DNA of 64,000 bases from Rhizobiales bacterium Y(2018) (GCA_005502925.1 SCPD01000005.1:124001-188000); one strand, 5' to 3'. Positions 54,656 through 63,682 are shown, numbered from the stretch's first letter. Numbers and translations are program-made. The notes: generated from the letters alone by a model not told the origin.

Positions 54656-55681
54656 ATGAAATCTCGCCTTGCCACCATAGCGGCAGCGGCCGTCGCCACG
54701 GCGCTCGCCGCCGCCACCGCCTATGCCGAAACGCAGCTCACCGTCTATACGGCGGTCGAAGCCGTCGATCTGGACCGCTACAAAGCCACCTTCGAGAAGG
54801 CCAATCCCGACATCAAGATCAACTGGGTGCGCGACTCGACCGGCGTCATGACGGCAAAGCTGCTCGCCGAGAAAGACAACCCGCAGGCGGATGTCGTCTG
54901 GGGTATTGCCGCCACATCCCTGCTGCTGCTCAAGGGCGAAGCCATGCTCGAGCCCTATGCGCCGGCGGGCGTCGAGAAGCTCGACAAGCGCTTCGTCGAT
55001 ACCAGCACGCCGCCGTCCTGGACCGGCATGGATGCCTATGTCGCCGCGATCTGCTTCAACACGGTCGAGGCCCAGAAGCTGGGCATCCCGGCGCCGAAAT
55101 CGTGGAAGGATCTGACCAAGCCCGAATATAAGGGCCATGTCGTCATGCCCAATCCGAACTCCTCCGGCACCGGCTTCCTCGACGTGTCGGCATGGCTCCA
55201 GATGTTCGGCGAGAAGGACGCCTGGGCGTTCATGGACGGCTTGCACCAGAACATCGCCGCCTACACCCATTCCGGATCGAAACCTTGCAAGATGGCGGCG
55301 GCGGGCGAGACCGTGATTGGCGTGTCCTTCGAATTCCCCGGCGCCAAGGCAAAGACGGCCGGCGCGCCGATCGAGATCATCTTCCCGTCGGAAGGTTCGG
55401 GCTGGGAAGCCGAAGCGACCGCCATCATCGCCGGCACCGCCAATCTCGATGCCGCCAAGAAGCTGGTCGACTTCTCGGTCTCCAAGGAGGCGAACGAGAT
55501 GTACAATGTCGGCTATGCGGTCATTGCCTATCCAGGCATCGCCAAGCCGGTCGAAAACCTGCCCGCCAATGTCGCCGATCACATGATCAAGAACGATTTC
55601 GAATGGGCGGCGACCAATCGCAAGGCGATCCTGACGGAATGGGCCAAGCGCTACGACGCGAAATCCGAGCCAAAGACCTGA
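54656..55681 (+). CDS. ABC importer substrate-binding protein, 2-aminoethylphosphonate (PhnS2) type
   Basis: A 341-residue periplasmic protein with signal peptide MKSRLATIAAAAVATALAAATAYA. The mature start ETQLTVYTAVEAVDLDRYKATFEKANPDIKINWVRDSTG and later MPNPNSSGTGFLDVSAWLQMFGEKDAWAFMDGLHQNIAAYTHSGSKPCKMAAAGE match the putative 2-aminoethylphosphonate binder group, related to iron(III) and spermidine binders. The ATG at 54656 follows GAGAGGAAAC. No AEP-degrading enzyme is present in the window, so the substrate is a family-based guess. Confidence 0.85.
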   Translation: MKSRLATIAAAAVATALAAATAYAETQLTVYTAVEAVDLDRYKATFEKANPDIKINWVRDSTGVMTAKLLAEKDNPQADVVWGIAATSLLLLKGEAMLEPYAPAGVEKLDKRFVDTSTPPSWTGMDAYVAAICFNTVEAQKLGIPAPKSWKDLTKPEYKGHVVMPNPNSSGTGFLDVSAWLQMFGEKDAWAFMDGLHQNIAAYTHSGSKPCKMAAAGETVIGVSFEFPGAKAKTAGAPIEIIFPSEGSGWEAEATAIIAGTANLDAAKKLVDFSVSKEANEMYNVGYAVIAYPGIAKPVENLPANVADHMIKNDFEWAATNRKAILTEWAKRYDAKSEPKT

Positions 55682-55739
55682 CCCACGATCCTGGGCGTCG
55701 CGAAAGCGGCGCCCTTTTTATCTGAACAAGGTGGCTGGC

Positions 55740-56915
55740 ATGCGACATGAAATCCTGGCCGGAGCGCCGGCGACGCCGACCGACGTGAGCCTGGCGGGCG
55801 CCGGCGCGGCGATGCCGTCCTATCTCGAGATCGAAGCGCTGTGGAAAGTCTTCGGCAAGTTCGCCGCGCTGAAAGGCGTGTCGCTGACAGTCAAGGAAGG
55901 CGAGTTCGTCTGTTTCCTGGGTCCTTCGGGTTGCGGCAAGACCACCTTGCTGCGCGCCATCGCCGGCCTCGATCTGCAGACGCAGGGCACGATCCGCCAG
56001 GGCGGCCGCGACATCTCCACCCTGCCGCCGTCGAAGCGCGATTACGGCATCGTCTTCCAGTCCTATGCACTCTTCCCCAATCTGACGATCGAGCGGAACA
56101 TCGCCTTCGGCCTCGAGAACGCCAAGCGCCCGAAGGCGGAAATCCAGGCACGTGTCGCCGAGCTGCTCGATCTCGTGGGCCTCTCCGCTCAGGCGAAGAA
56201 GTATCCGGCCCAGCTTTCCGGCGGCCAGCAGCAACGCATCGCTCTTGCCCGCGCGATGGCGATCGCACCTGGGCTTCTGCTGCTCGATGAACCGCTTTCG
56301 GCGCTCGACGCCAAGGTGCGCGTCCACCTGCGCCATGAGATCAAGGAGTTGCAGCGCAAGCTCGGCGTCACCACCGTGATGGTCACGCACGACCAGGAGG
56401 AGGCCCTGGCGATGGCTGATCGCATCGTCGTCATGAATCATGGCGTCATCGAGCAGGTCGGGACGCCCACGGAGGTCTACCGCCATCCCACGACATTGTT
56501 CGTTGCGGACTTCATCGGCGAAACGAACAAGATTCCGGCGCGCGTGCTGGCAAATGGGAGGCTGGCATCTGCCGGCACGGAGCTCGCCTGCGCCCCGCAT
56601 GACATTCCCGTGGGCAGTGCGGTGACGGCCGTCATCCGGCCCGTCGACATCATCCCGCACGGCACCGGCGCAAGGTCTCCCGGCGCGCCGGACACCGTCG
56701 GGACGCTCGAAAATCTGGTCGAGACGGCGGTGGTGAAGATGGAATTTCTCGGCTCGTTCTGGCGCTGTCGGCTGACCTCTCCACGTTTCGGCGATCATGT
56801 TCTTGTCGCCGATCTATCCATCAACGCCGTCCGGCGCTTGAGGGTAGCCGAAGGGGCGGACATGCTGATCGAGCTGCCGCGCGACCGCGTGCTCGTTTTC
56901 GCCAAGGAAGGCTGA
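55740..56915 (+). CDS. ABC importer ATP-binding protein, PhnT type
   Basis: A 391-residue ATPase: Walker A GPSGCGKT, Q-loop VFQSYALFPN, signature LSGGQQQR, Walker B LLLLDEP, switch His in VTHDQEEALAMAD, and a C-terminal TOBE region (VTAVIRPVDIIPHG...). It carries about 25 extra residues before the usual start. ATG 55740 is preferred over GTG 55731 because AAGGTGG then serves as ribosome-binding site. It lies between binding protein and permease genes. Confidence 0.9.
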   Translation: MRHEILAGAPATPTDVSLAGAGAAMPSYLEIEALWKVFGKFAALKGVSLTVKEGEFVCFLGPSGCGKTTLLRAIAGLDLQTQGTIRQGGRDISTLPPSKRDYGIVFQSYALFPNLTIERNIAFGLENAKRPKAEIQARVAELLDLVGLSAQAKKYPAQLSGGQQQRIALARAMAIAPGLLLLDEPLSALDAKVRVHLRHEIKELQRKLGVTTVMVTHDQEEALAMADRIVVMNHGVIEQVGTPTEVYRHPTTLFVADFIGETNKIPARVLANGRLASAGTELACAPHDIPVGSAVTAVIRPVDIIPHGTGARSPGAPDTVGTLENLVETAVVKMEFLGSFWRCRLTSPRFGDHVLVADLSINAVRRLRVAEGADMLIELPRDRVLVFAKEG

Positions 56916-56916
56916 A

Positions 56917-58929
56917 ATGAGCGCCGCTCCGCTCGCACTTCCCACCGGCCCCGCGCTCAGGCCGCAGGTCGCCGGCGACGACATCGTCAAGCGTGGCCTG
57001 ATGATCGTCATCATGCTCTACCTCCTGGTGACGCTCGCGGCCCCGCTTTATGTCCTTCTGTCGAAATCGGTCTCGGTCTATCGCTTCGACCTCGCCACCT
57101 TCGAGATCCAGCGCAGCGACGCGACGGGACAGAATTTCAGCGCGCCGAAAACCGTCGCCCAGCTGAATGCCGAAACCGGCGCCATCGCTCCGGATCAGCT
57201 CGAAGCCGGCTCCGACGGCCGCCTGTCGCTGACCAGCCTGTTCAAGGATTTCAACTTTCGCAGCCCGGTGAAATATCGCCTGCGTGGCATGGATGCCTCG
57301 GCGTCCTTTCTCATAGGCTCCGAGCTCCACCGCGGGCCCGACTGGGTCGAGCTCGATTCCAACATGTTCCGGCGCGTCGCGCTGCGTCCGGCTACAACGA
57401 CGGGCCTCGACAATTTTATTACCTATTTCTCGACACCCTCCCTCACCCGGGCGATCTGGAATTCGGCCATCATCGGCATCATCACCACGGGCCTGGTGAT
57501 CGTCATCGCCTTCGGCCTGGCCTATGCCTTCAACCGCAGCCGGATGCGCGGCAAAGGCTTCTTCCGGCTGGTGACGGCGATCCCGATCCTCGTGCCCTCG
57601 CTTCTGCCCGGCATCGCGCTCGTCTATTTGTTCGGCAATCAGGGCCTCTTGAAGGATGTGCTGATGGGCCATTCGATCTATGGGCCGATCGGCATTGTCA
57701 TCGGCTCCGTCTTCTTCACCTTGCCGCATGCGCTGATGATCATATCGACGGCGCTCGCCACCGCCGACGCCCGCCATTACGAGGCCGCGACGTCGCTGGG
57801 CGCTACGAAATGGCGGACTTTCTGGACGGTCACCGTGCCGGGCGCCCGCTACGGCATCATTTCCGCCGCCTTCGTCGTCTTCACCCTGGTGGTTACCGAC
57901 TTCGGCCTGCCGAAAGTCATTGGCGGGCAATACAACATGCTGGCGGTCGACATCTACAAGCAGGTCATTGGCCAGCAGAATTTCGAAATGGGGGCCGTCG
58001 TTTCCGTCCTGCTCCTGGTTCCGGCCGTCGCCGCCTTCCTGGTCGATCGGGCCGTTCAGAGCCGGCAGGTCTCCCTGCTCTCGGCGCGTTCGGTTCCTTA
58101 TGCGCCCAAGCCCAAGACGGCTTTCGACTGGGCTTGCTTCGCCTATTGCACGCTGGTGGCAATCTTCATCCTGGCGATGATCGGCGTCTGCCAGCTTGCG
58201 GCGAGCGTCAAATTCTGGCCCTACGACCTGACCCCGACATTGCGGAACTTCCGCTTCGATCTGATGGATGGCGGCGGCTGGGCCGCCTACTACAACTCGA
58301 TCACGATGGCGCTGCTGACTGCCATCTTCGGCACCGGCATCGTCTTCGTCGGCGCCTATATGGTCGAGAAGAGCGACGGCTTTCACATCGGACGCGCGCT
58401 TTTCCACTTCCTCGCCATGCTGCCCATGGCGGTGCCTGGCATGGTGCTGGGCCTCGGCTACATTTTCTTCTTCAACAACCCGGCCAATCCCCTGCATGCC
58501 ATCTATGGCACCATGGCGATCCTGGTTGTCTGCACGATCTCGCATTTCTACACGGTCTCGCATCTGACGGCGCTGACCGCGCTCAAGCAGATGGATCGCG
58601 AATTCGAGGCGGTGGCCGCCTCTCTGAAGCAACCCTTCCACAGACTGTTCTTCCGGGTGACGATACCGGTCTGCCTTCCGGCCGTTCTCGACATCGCCAT
58701 CTACATGTTCGTCAATGCGATGACGACGGTCTCGGCGCTCGTCTTCCTCTACTCGACGCAGACCCAGCTGGCTTCCGTGGCCGTGCTCAACATGGACGAT
58801 GCTGGCGATATCGCGCCTGCCGCGGCGATGGGAATGATGATCTTCTACACCAATGTCGCCGCCCGCCTCGTCCATATGGTCATCGCGCGGCGGCTGCTCG
58901 CGCGCACCCAGGCCTGGCGATACGCCTGA
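56917..58929 (+). CDS. ABC importer permease, fused two-domain PhnU/FbpB type, with periplasmic insert
   Basis: A 670-residue permease with two six-helix permease domains in one chain. EAA loops are HYEAATSLGATKWRTFWTVTVP and EFEAVAASLKQPFHRLFFRVTIP. After the first membrane helix (about 29-50) comes a soluble stretch of about 110 residues (VYRFDLATFEIQRSDATGQN... to LDNFITYFSTPSL) that is longer than in related permeases of about 550-570 residues. It starts 1 base after the ATPase stop. A small hairpin at the stop codon follows. Confidence 0.88.
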   Translation: MSAAPLALPTGPALRPQVAGDDIVKRGLMIVIMLYLLVTLAAPLYVLLSKSVSVYRFDLATFEIQRSDATGQNFSAPKTVAQLNAETGAIAPDQLEAGSDGRLSLTSLFKDFNFRSPVKYRLRGMDASASFLIGSELHRGPDWVELDSNMFRRVALRPATTTGLDNFITYFSTPSLTRAIWNSAIIGIITTGLVIVIAFGLAYAFNRSRMRGKGFFRLVTAIPILVPSLLPGIALVYLFGNQGLLKDVLMGHSIYGPIGIVIGSVFFTLPHALMIISTALATADARHYEAATSLGATKWRTFWTVTVPGARYGIISAAFVVFTLVVTDFGLPKVIGGQYNMLAVDIYKQVIGQQNFEMGAVVSVLLLVPAVAAFLVDRAVQSRQVSLLSARSVPYAPKPKTAFDWACFAYCTLVAIFILAMIGVCQLAASVKFWPYDLTPTLRNFRFDLMDGGGWAAYYNSITMALLTAIFGTGIVFVGAYMVEKSDGFHIGRALFHFLAMLPMAVPGMVLGLGYIFFFNNPANPLHAIYGTMAILVVCTISHFYTVSHLTALTALKQMDREFEAVAASLKQPFHRLFFRVTIPVCLPAVLDIAIYMFVNAMTTVSALVFLYSTQTQLASVAVLNMDDAGDIAPAAAMGMMIFYTNVAARLVHMVIARRLLARTQAWRYA

Positions 58930-58950
58930 CATCTGCCGGACTCAGATGTC
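58928..58950. other. Hairpin at the end of the importer operon
   Basis: GACATCTG and CAGATGTC form an 8-bp stem over a 7-base loop starting in the permease stop codon. There is no T-run, so it may act in mRNA stability or weak termination. Confidence 0.45.
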
Positions 58951-59063
58951 GCGCCGGCAGGGCACATATGTATGCTTTCAACGTTGGCAAGCTCAACGGG
59001 TCTGCATGCCCATGATTTACAACGCTACCGGGATTTTTGCTCTTGCCAGTGAGTGGCTTCCTC

Positions 59064-59480
59064 ATGTTAATGCGCCGCATGGCACATGCGCTTCGCCGCA
59101 TAATGATTCTCTTCGCCGCGCTCGCATTCGTTGTGACGAGCGTCGGCTGGGGCGCGGCTGGAGCACTACTGGGCTTTGAGCTCAGCCATGAGAGCGCGAT
59201 GGCCTCCGCGGCCGCTGATACGGGTGACCATCACGCCGATCCCGCCGCGCAGCACGCTCCTCAGTGTTCCGGATCCGATGAGTGCGGCGACAAAACCGGG
59301 CATCAGGAGCTGGCGGATTCGTGCTGCGGCTCGACATGCCATGTTGTTACGCAAGCGGACGCATGCGGGCAGATCCTTGTTCCGATTGCTCGGGCTGTGG
59401 AACGCACATCGCCTGAAGACGATATCACGGAAGCCGCCCCGGCACGTCTCGAACGTCCCCCCAGAAGCCTCATCGGCTAG
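59064..59480 (+). CDS. Small secreted Cys/His-containing protein, start of copper operon
   Basis: About 138 residues. An N-terminal hydrophobic segment (RIMILFAALAFVVTSVGWGAAGALLGF) acts as signal or anchor. The rest holds GDHHADPAAQHAPQCSGSDECGDKTGHQ, then DSCCGSTCH, giving a cluster of His and Cys suited to metal binding. No family is recognised with confidence. Start could be 59064, 59070 or the TTG at 59037. It precedes copper genes on the same strand by 160 bases. Confidence 0.6.
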   Translation: MLMRRMAHALRRIMILFAALAFVVTSVGWGAAGALLGFELSHESAMASAAADTGDHHADPAAQHAPQCSGSDECGDKTGHQELADSCCGSTCHVVTQADACGQILVPIARAVERTSPEDDITEAAPARLERPPRSLIG

Positions 59481-59641
59481 CTCTCGGCCTTAGCCCCACC
59501 CTTCGCATAGGTTGTTCAGGACCCGCCGTTTCGGCTGGTTCCTCCGGCACAGGCTGAGCCTTTCTTCGATCTGCTTTTTCCCAGGCAGATGAAGCTCCCC
59601 ATCAAAGCTGTTCGCCACTCTGGCCGACCGAGGACCGTCGA

Positions 59642-59866
59642 ATGAAATCGATTCCGATGATTGCTGCTGCTGCCTTATTGGCTGGATGCTCCAGCCCCTC
59701 TGATATTTTCAGTCCGTCCGGAGGTCCGGCCGACCCCGGATCGCGCGTGCCGGCGCAACGTTATGCGCCTGTTACCGCTGGAACGGTCGACTACCGGCCG
59801 GTCGACCCGCTGCCCTGGAAAGAGCGCAACGAAAAAGTCGCGCCCAAGAAGGAGCAGCAGCCGTGA
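59642..59866 (+). CDS. Small lipoprotein in copper operon
   Basis: A 74-residue lipoprotein: signal peptide with lipobox LLAGC (Cys16), then a Pro-rich low-complexity chain ending in a charged tail (WKERNEKVAPKKEQQP). It overlaps the outer-membrane factor gene by 4 bases (GTGA), so both are made together. Function is unknown; it may be an accessory of the efflux factor. Confidence 0.8.
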   Translation: MKSIPMIAAAALLAGCSSPSDIFSPSGGPADPGSRVPAQRYAPVTAGTVDYRPVDPLPWKERNEKVAPKKEQQP

Positions 59867-61302
59867 ACCCGTCATTTGCATTCTTCAAACGCGTGCTCAT
59901 CGTCGGCGCTCTCCCCGTCGTGCTCGCCGGCTGTGCAAAGTTCAGCCCCGATGCGGGCATGCTGCCGGTATCTGAACGCGTCGCAAGCGAGCTTGGCCAG
60001 GACGCCGTAAAGATTGGATCCGTCGAAGAAGCGGCGGCCGCCAAGGCAAAAGTGAGCCGCATACTCGCCGGCAAGCTCACCGCCGACAGCGTGGTGCAGG
60101 TTGCTCTGCTCAACAACCGCGGGCTCCAGGCCGACTACAACGAGCTGGGGATTTCGGAAGCGGCCTTTGTCGAGGCGAGCCTCCCGCCCAATCCGATCAT
60201 CGGACTGGAACGGCTCGTCACCAACGGCGAGCTCGAAGTCGAACGGCGGATCGTCGCCGATCTCCTGGCCCTGGCCACACTGCCGAAACGCCGGGAGATC
60301 GCCCGGACCCAGTTCGAGGCGGCGAAAGAAAGGGCGATCGAAGCCACATTCCGGACCGCCGCCGAAACCCGGCTGGCCTTTTATCGCGCCGTCGCTGCGC
60401 AACAGACCGTCTCTCTCCTCGAGCAGGCCCGGCTGTCGGCGGATGCCGCGGCGGATCTCACCCGCAAGCTGGGCGAGACCGGTGCTGCCAACAGGCTGGA
60501 GCAGGCGCGCGCGAGCGCCTTCTACGCCGAAATCTCCAATGAGCTGGCACGTGCCCGGCTGCAGGCCGGGACCGAACGCGAAGCCCTTACGCGCTTGCTG
60601 GGGCTTTGGGGCGGCGACATCAACTACAAGCTGCCGCGCGCGCTGGCGCCCGTGAAAGGCATCAAGTCCGCCGAGCAGGTAGAGGTGGAGGCCGTCCGAA
60701 AGCGGGTCGATCTCATCGCCGCCCGGCTCGAGCTCGATGCTCTGGCGAAGTCTTATGGGCTGGCCCAGTCGACACGGTTCATCTCGATGCTCGATGGCGG
60801 CCTGCGCAGCAATTACGAGCGCTCCAGGGAAGAAGGCATAACGGACAAATCCTATCCGAAGGGCTTCGAGCTCGAAATCCAGATCCCGATATTCGATTTC
60901 GGCGAGGTCAAGGTGAGACGCGCCAAAGAGACCTACATGCAGGCCGTCAACCGCCTGCTCGAAAAGGCGGTGAATGTCCGCTCCGAGGCGCGTTCGGCCT
61001 ATCTCACCTACCGGGCGAGCTACGATATCGCGCGCCAGTATCAGAACAAGATACTGCCGCTTCGCAAGTCGGTGAATGAGGAAGCGCTGCTGCGGTACAA
61101 CGGCATGCTCATCGACGAGTTCGAGCTGCTGACCACTTTGCGTGAAAGCATCGACAGCAATATCGCGGCGATCTCCGCCCAGCGTGATTTCTTCATAGCC
61201 TCGGTCGACTTCCAGACCGCGATCGTCGGTGGCGGCGCATCGTCCGGAGAGGCCGGCCAAGGTCCCTCCGCGACTGCCGCCGCCGGCGGCGGCGAACATT
61301 GA
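59863..61302 (+). CDS. TolC-family outer membrane lipoprotein (NodT/CusC-like)
   Basis: A 479-residue outer-membrane factor, starting with GTG. The lipobox LAGC (Cys24) follows an unusual signal. The two TolC repeats are visible as long helices (ADSVVQVALLNNRGLQADYNELGISEAAF, and VEAVRKRVDLIAARLELDALAKSYG), joined by beta segments. TolC-type proteins form the outer-membrane exit duct of tripartite pumps or export heavy metals. No CusA, CusB or P-type ATPase gene is adjacent. Confidence 0.88.
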   Translation: MNPSFAFFKRVLIVGALPVVLAGCAKFSPDAGMLPVSERVASELGQDAVKIGSVEEAAAAKAKVSRILAGKLTADSVVQVALLNNRGLQADYNELGISEAAFVEASLPPNPIIGLERLVTNGELEVERRIVADLLALATLPKRREIARTQFEAAKERAIEATFRTAAETRLAFYRAVAAQQTVSLLEQARLSADAAADLTRKLGETGAANRLEQARASAFYAEISNELARARLQAGTEREALTRLLGLWGGDINYKLPRALAPVKGIKSAEQVEVEAVRKRVDLIAARLELDALAKSYGLAQSTRFISMLDGGLRSNYERSREEGITDKSYPKGFELEIQIPIFDFGEVKVRRAKETYMQAVNRLLEKAVNVRSEARSAYLTYRASYDIARQYQNKILPLRKSVNEEALLRYNGMLIDEFELLTTLRESIDSNIAAISAQRDFFIASVDFQTAIVGGGASSGEAGQGPSATAAAGGGEH

Positions 61303-61324
61303 TCAAGCAGGAAAGGTTAAACCT

Positions 61325-62722
61325 ATGACTTTCTCCCGACGGACTTTCCTGGGCACTTCCGGCGCCGTGGCGCTGATAAGTGCCGGCGCGGTCTCCGGCC
61401 GCGCACAGGCGGCCGCTATTCCCGAAGCGCCGACGACAGATACGCCAGCCACGCAACCGCCGCTGGTGCCGAAGACCGGGCCGGACTACCAGCCGGTCGT
61501 TACCCTGAACGGGTGGACTTTGCCCTGGCGAATGAATGGCGACTGGAAGGAATTCCATCTCGTTGCCGAGCCGGTTTCGCGCGAGCTCGCCCCGGGCATG
61601 GTCGCCAATCTCTGGGGCTATAATGGTCAATCGCCCGGCCCGACGATCGAGGCGGTCGAAGGCGACAAGGTCCGCATTTTCGTGACCAATAAGCTGCCCG
61701 AGCACACGTCGATCCATTGGCATGGTCAGCTGCTTCCCAATGGCATGGACGGTGTGGGCGGGCTTACCCAGCCGCATATCAAGCCGGGCCAGACCTTTGT
61801 CTATGAGTATCAGCTGCAGAAGAGCGGGACCTTCATGTACCACCCGCATGCCGACGAGATGGTCCAGATGGCCATGGGCATGATGGGCTTTTTCGTCGTG
61901 CATCCGAAGGATCCCGCCTTCCGCCGTGTCGATCGCGACTTCGTCTTCCTGATGTCGGCCTACGATATCGAGCCTGGCGCCTATGTGCCCAAGGTCGCCG
62001 AGATGACCGACTTCAATCTGTGGACCTGGAACAGCCGGGTTTTCCCCGGAATCGAGCCGCTGGTCTGCGCGAAGAACGACAAGGTGCGGGTCCGGTTCGG
62101 CAACCTCACCATGACCAACCACCCAATTCACATGCATGGCTATGATTTCAAGGTTTCCTGCACCGATGGCGGGTGGGTTCATGAAAACGCGGCATGGCCG
62201 GAGGTCACGATCGACTGCGCCGTCGGACAGATGCGCGCCTTCGATTTCCTGGCCGACAAGGAAGGCGACTGGGCCATCCACTGCCATAAGTCGCATCACA
62301 CGATGAATGCCATGGGGCATGACATCAGGACGTTCATCGGCGTCGACAAGAAGGAGTTCGCCAAGAAGATGAAGCGGCTGGCGCCCGACTATATGCCCAT
62401 GGGCTCCGCCGGCATGGCCGATATGGGCGAAATGGAAATGCCCCTTCCCGACAATACGCTGCCGATGATGACCGGCTTTGGTCAGTTCGGGCCGGTCGAG
62501 ATGGGTGGAATGTTCTCGGTCGTCAAGGTCAGACAGGGTCTGGCCGCCAACGACTACAAGGATCCGGGCTGGTTCAGTCACCCGGAAGGGACGGTCGCCT
62601 ATGAATGGAAAGGCGAGTCCAAGAATGTCGAACGGGCACAGCCGCCCGTGATCGACAAAGCCACGACAGTGGAGCTCCAGGTGAAGAAGCCCGGACCCGG
62701 ATCGCAACACAAGAATCACTAG
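61325..62722 (+). CDS. Tat-exported multicopper oxidase
   Basis: A 465-residue multicopper oxidase. Twin-arginine signal SRRTFLG begins at residue 4. Copper ligands appear in HWHGQLLPNGMDG, MYHPHADEM, HPIHMHG and the C-terminal HCHKSHHTMNAM, which together supply the type 1, 2 and 3 sites. A Met-rich stretch (MGSAGMADMGEMEMPLP) follows, as in CopA/CueO-type cuprous oxidases. The likely role is periplasmic Cu(I) oxidation for copper tolerance. ATG 61325 has AGGAAAGGTTAAACCT upstream. Confidence 0.93.
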   Translation: MTFSRRTFLGTSGAVALISAGAVSGRAQAAAIPEAPTTDTPATQPPLVPKTGPDYQPVVTLNGWTLPWRMNGDWKEFHLVAEPVSRELAPGMVANLWGYNGQSPGPTIEAVEGDKVRIFVTNKLPEHTSIHWHGQLLPNGMDGVGGLTQPHIKPGQTFVYEYQLQKSGTFMYHPHADEMVQMAMGMMGFFVVHPKDPAFRRVDRDFVFLMSAYDIEPGAYVPKVAEMTDFNLWTWNSRVFPGIEPLVCAKNDKVRVRFGNLTMTNHPIHMHGYDFKVSCTDGGWVHENAAWPEVTIDCAVGQMRAFDFLADKEGDWAIHCHKSHHTMNAMGHDIRTFIGVDKKEFAKKMKRLAPDYMPMGSAGMADMGEMEMPLPDNTLPMMTGFGQFGPVEMGGMFSVVKVRQGLAANDYKDPGWFSHPEGTVAYEWKGESKNVERAQPPVIDKATTVELQVKKPGPGSQHKNH

Positions 62723-62737
62723 ACAAGGGAATGTGCC

Positions 62738-63202
62738 GTGAAGACGAGATTTATTCTTGCCCTGCTGTTGCCGTTGACCATGCCGGTCGCGGCGTTTGCC
62801 GATGCCGGTCATGATGAAGACCGCGCCTATGGCGAGCCGGGCGACCCCAAGAAGCCGGCCCGGACTGTTCTGATCACCATGAAGGAAGGCGATCAGAAGA
62901 TGCAGTTCATTCCGAACGAGGTGAAGATCCGCAAAGGTGAGCAGGTCAGGTTTGTTATTCGCAACAACGGGCTGCTCGACCACGAGATCGTCATCGGAAC
63001 GCTCGAGGAGAATCTCAAACATGCCGAGGAGATGTCAAAGAACCCGGATATGGAGCACGACGATCCGAATGCCAAACGTCTCGAACCCAAGAAGGCCGAT
63101 GAGCTGATCTGGAAATTCACCAAAGCCGGCGAGTTCGACTTTTCGTGTTTGCTTCCGGGTCACCGCGAGGCCGGAATGTTTGGAAAAATTGTTGTCCGCT
63201 AA
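62738..63202 (+). CDS. Cupredoxin domain protein (plastocyanin/azurin-like)
   Basis: A 154-residue secreted blue-copper-like protein starting with GTG. Signal peptide to about residue 22. The type 1 copper ligands are the His in LLDHEIVIGT and the Cys, His and Met in FSCLLPGHREAGMFG. It could carry electrons or copper to and from the multicopper oxidase encoded 15 bases upstream. Confidence 0.92.
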   Translation: MKTRFILALLLPLTMPVAAFADAGHDEDRAYGEPGDPKKPARTVLITMKEGDQKMQFIPNEVKIRKGEQVRFVIRNNGLLDHEIVIGTLEENLKHAEEMSKNPDMEHDDPNAKRLEPKKADELIWKFTKAGEFDFSCLLPGHREAGMFGKIVVR

Positions 63203-63221
63203 CCTTATGAAAGGAATACCC

Positions 63222-63506
63222 ATGCGTAGAATGATCATCACTGCCGCCGCTTTTCTCTCGATGTCGCTGTCCGCTTTGGCGCAGCCGGTGCCGGTCGAGG
63301 GGCAGGTGACGAAAATCAACGAAGCCCAGCAGAAGATCACGCTGAAGCACGGCGCCATCAAGAATCTGGAGATGGACGCGATGACCATGGTCTTTGCCGT
63401 TGCAGATGCCGCCATGCTGAAATCCGTCAAGGTCGGCGACAAGGTCACGTTCGAAGCGGATCGCGTCAACGGCCGCATCACGGTGACGAAGATCGCGAAG
63501 AAGTAG
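63222..63506 (+). CDS. CusF-like periplasmic copper-binding protein
   Basis: A 94-residue protein. Signal peptide MRRMIITAAAFLSMSLSALA is followed by a CusF beta-barrel: GQVTKINEAQQKITLKHGAIKNLEMDAMTMVFAVAD. In CusF the ligands are His, a Trp and two Met (W-x-AMTM); here His and the AMTM methionines are kept, but Met replaces Trp. ATG 63222 is preceded by AAAGGAA. It is the last gene of the copper operon. Confidence 0.88.
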   Translation: MRRMIITAAAFLSMSLSALAQPVPVEGQVTKINEAQQKITLKHGAIKNLEMDAMTMVFAVADAAMLKSVKVGDKVTFEADRVNGRITVTKIAKK

Positions 63507-63537
63507 AGCGCCTAGTCAGTTACCGCATATAAGGATT

Positions 63538-63558
63538 AGGAGAGACGATGTCTCTCCT
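63538..63558. other. Perfect hairpin after copper operon
   Basis: AGGAGAGAC and GTCTCTCCT form a 9-bp perfect stem with a GAT loop, 32 bases after the cusF-like stop. No T-tract follows. It may be a terminator-like stem or a regulator site. Confidence 0.5.
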
Positions 63559-63584
63559 ACAGGGTGCTGCAAGATTCACACGTC

Positions 63585-63620
63585 CTTCTCCTTCCCCCGC
63601 TTCGCGTGGGAAGGAGGAGA
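63585..63620. repeat. Short palindromic element, CCTTCCCCCGCTTCGCGTGGGAAGG type
   Basis: CCTTCCCCCGC and GCGTGGGAAGG form an imperfect hairpin related to the other G+C palindromes in the window. It fills part of the gap between the copper operon and the convergent right-edge gene. Confidence 0.6.
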
Positions 63621-63682
63621 TGTGTCTCCCATTGCTTCGCAACGGGCGAAGGGGAAAATCGGGTTTAGCTCAAATAGGCAGC

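Noticed and set aside
56821-58932. 703-residue frame antisense to the fused permease
   Set aside because: Low-complexity Arg/His/Asp-rich sequence; the plus strand encodes an obvious permease.
58974-58992. MerR/CueR-type operator before the copper operon
   Set aside because: The dyad GCTT-N11-AAGC has several mismatches and no -35/-10 pair at 19-20 bp spacing around it.
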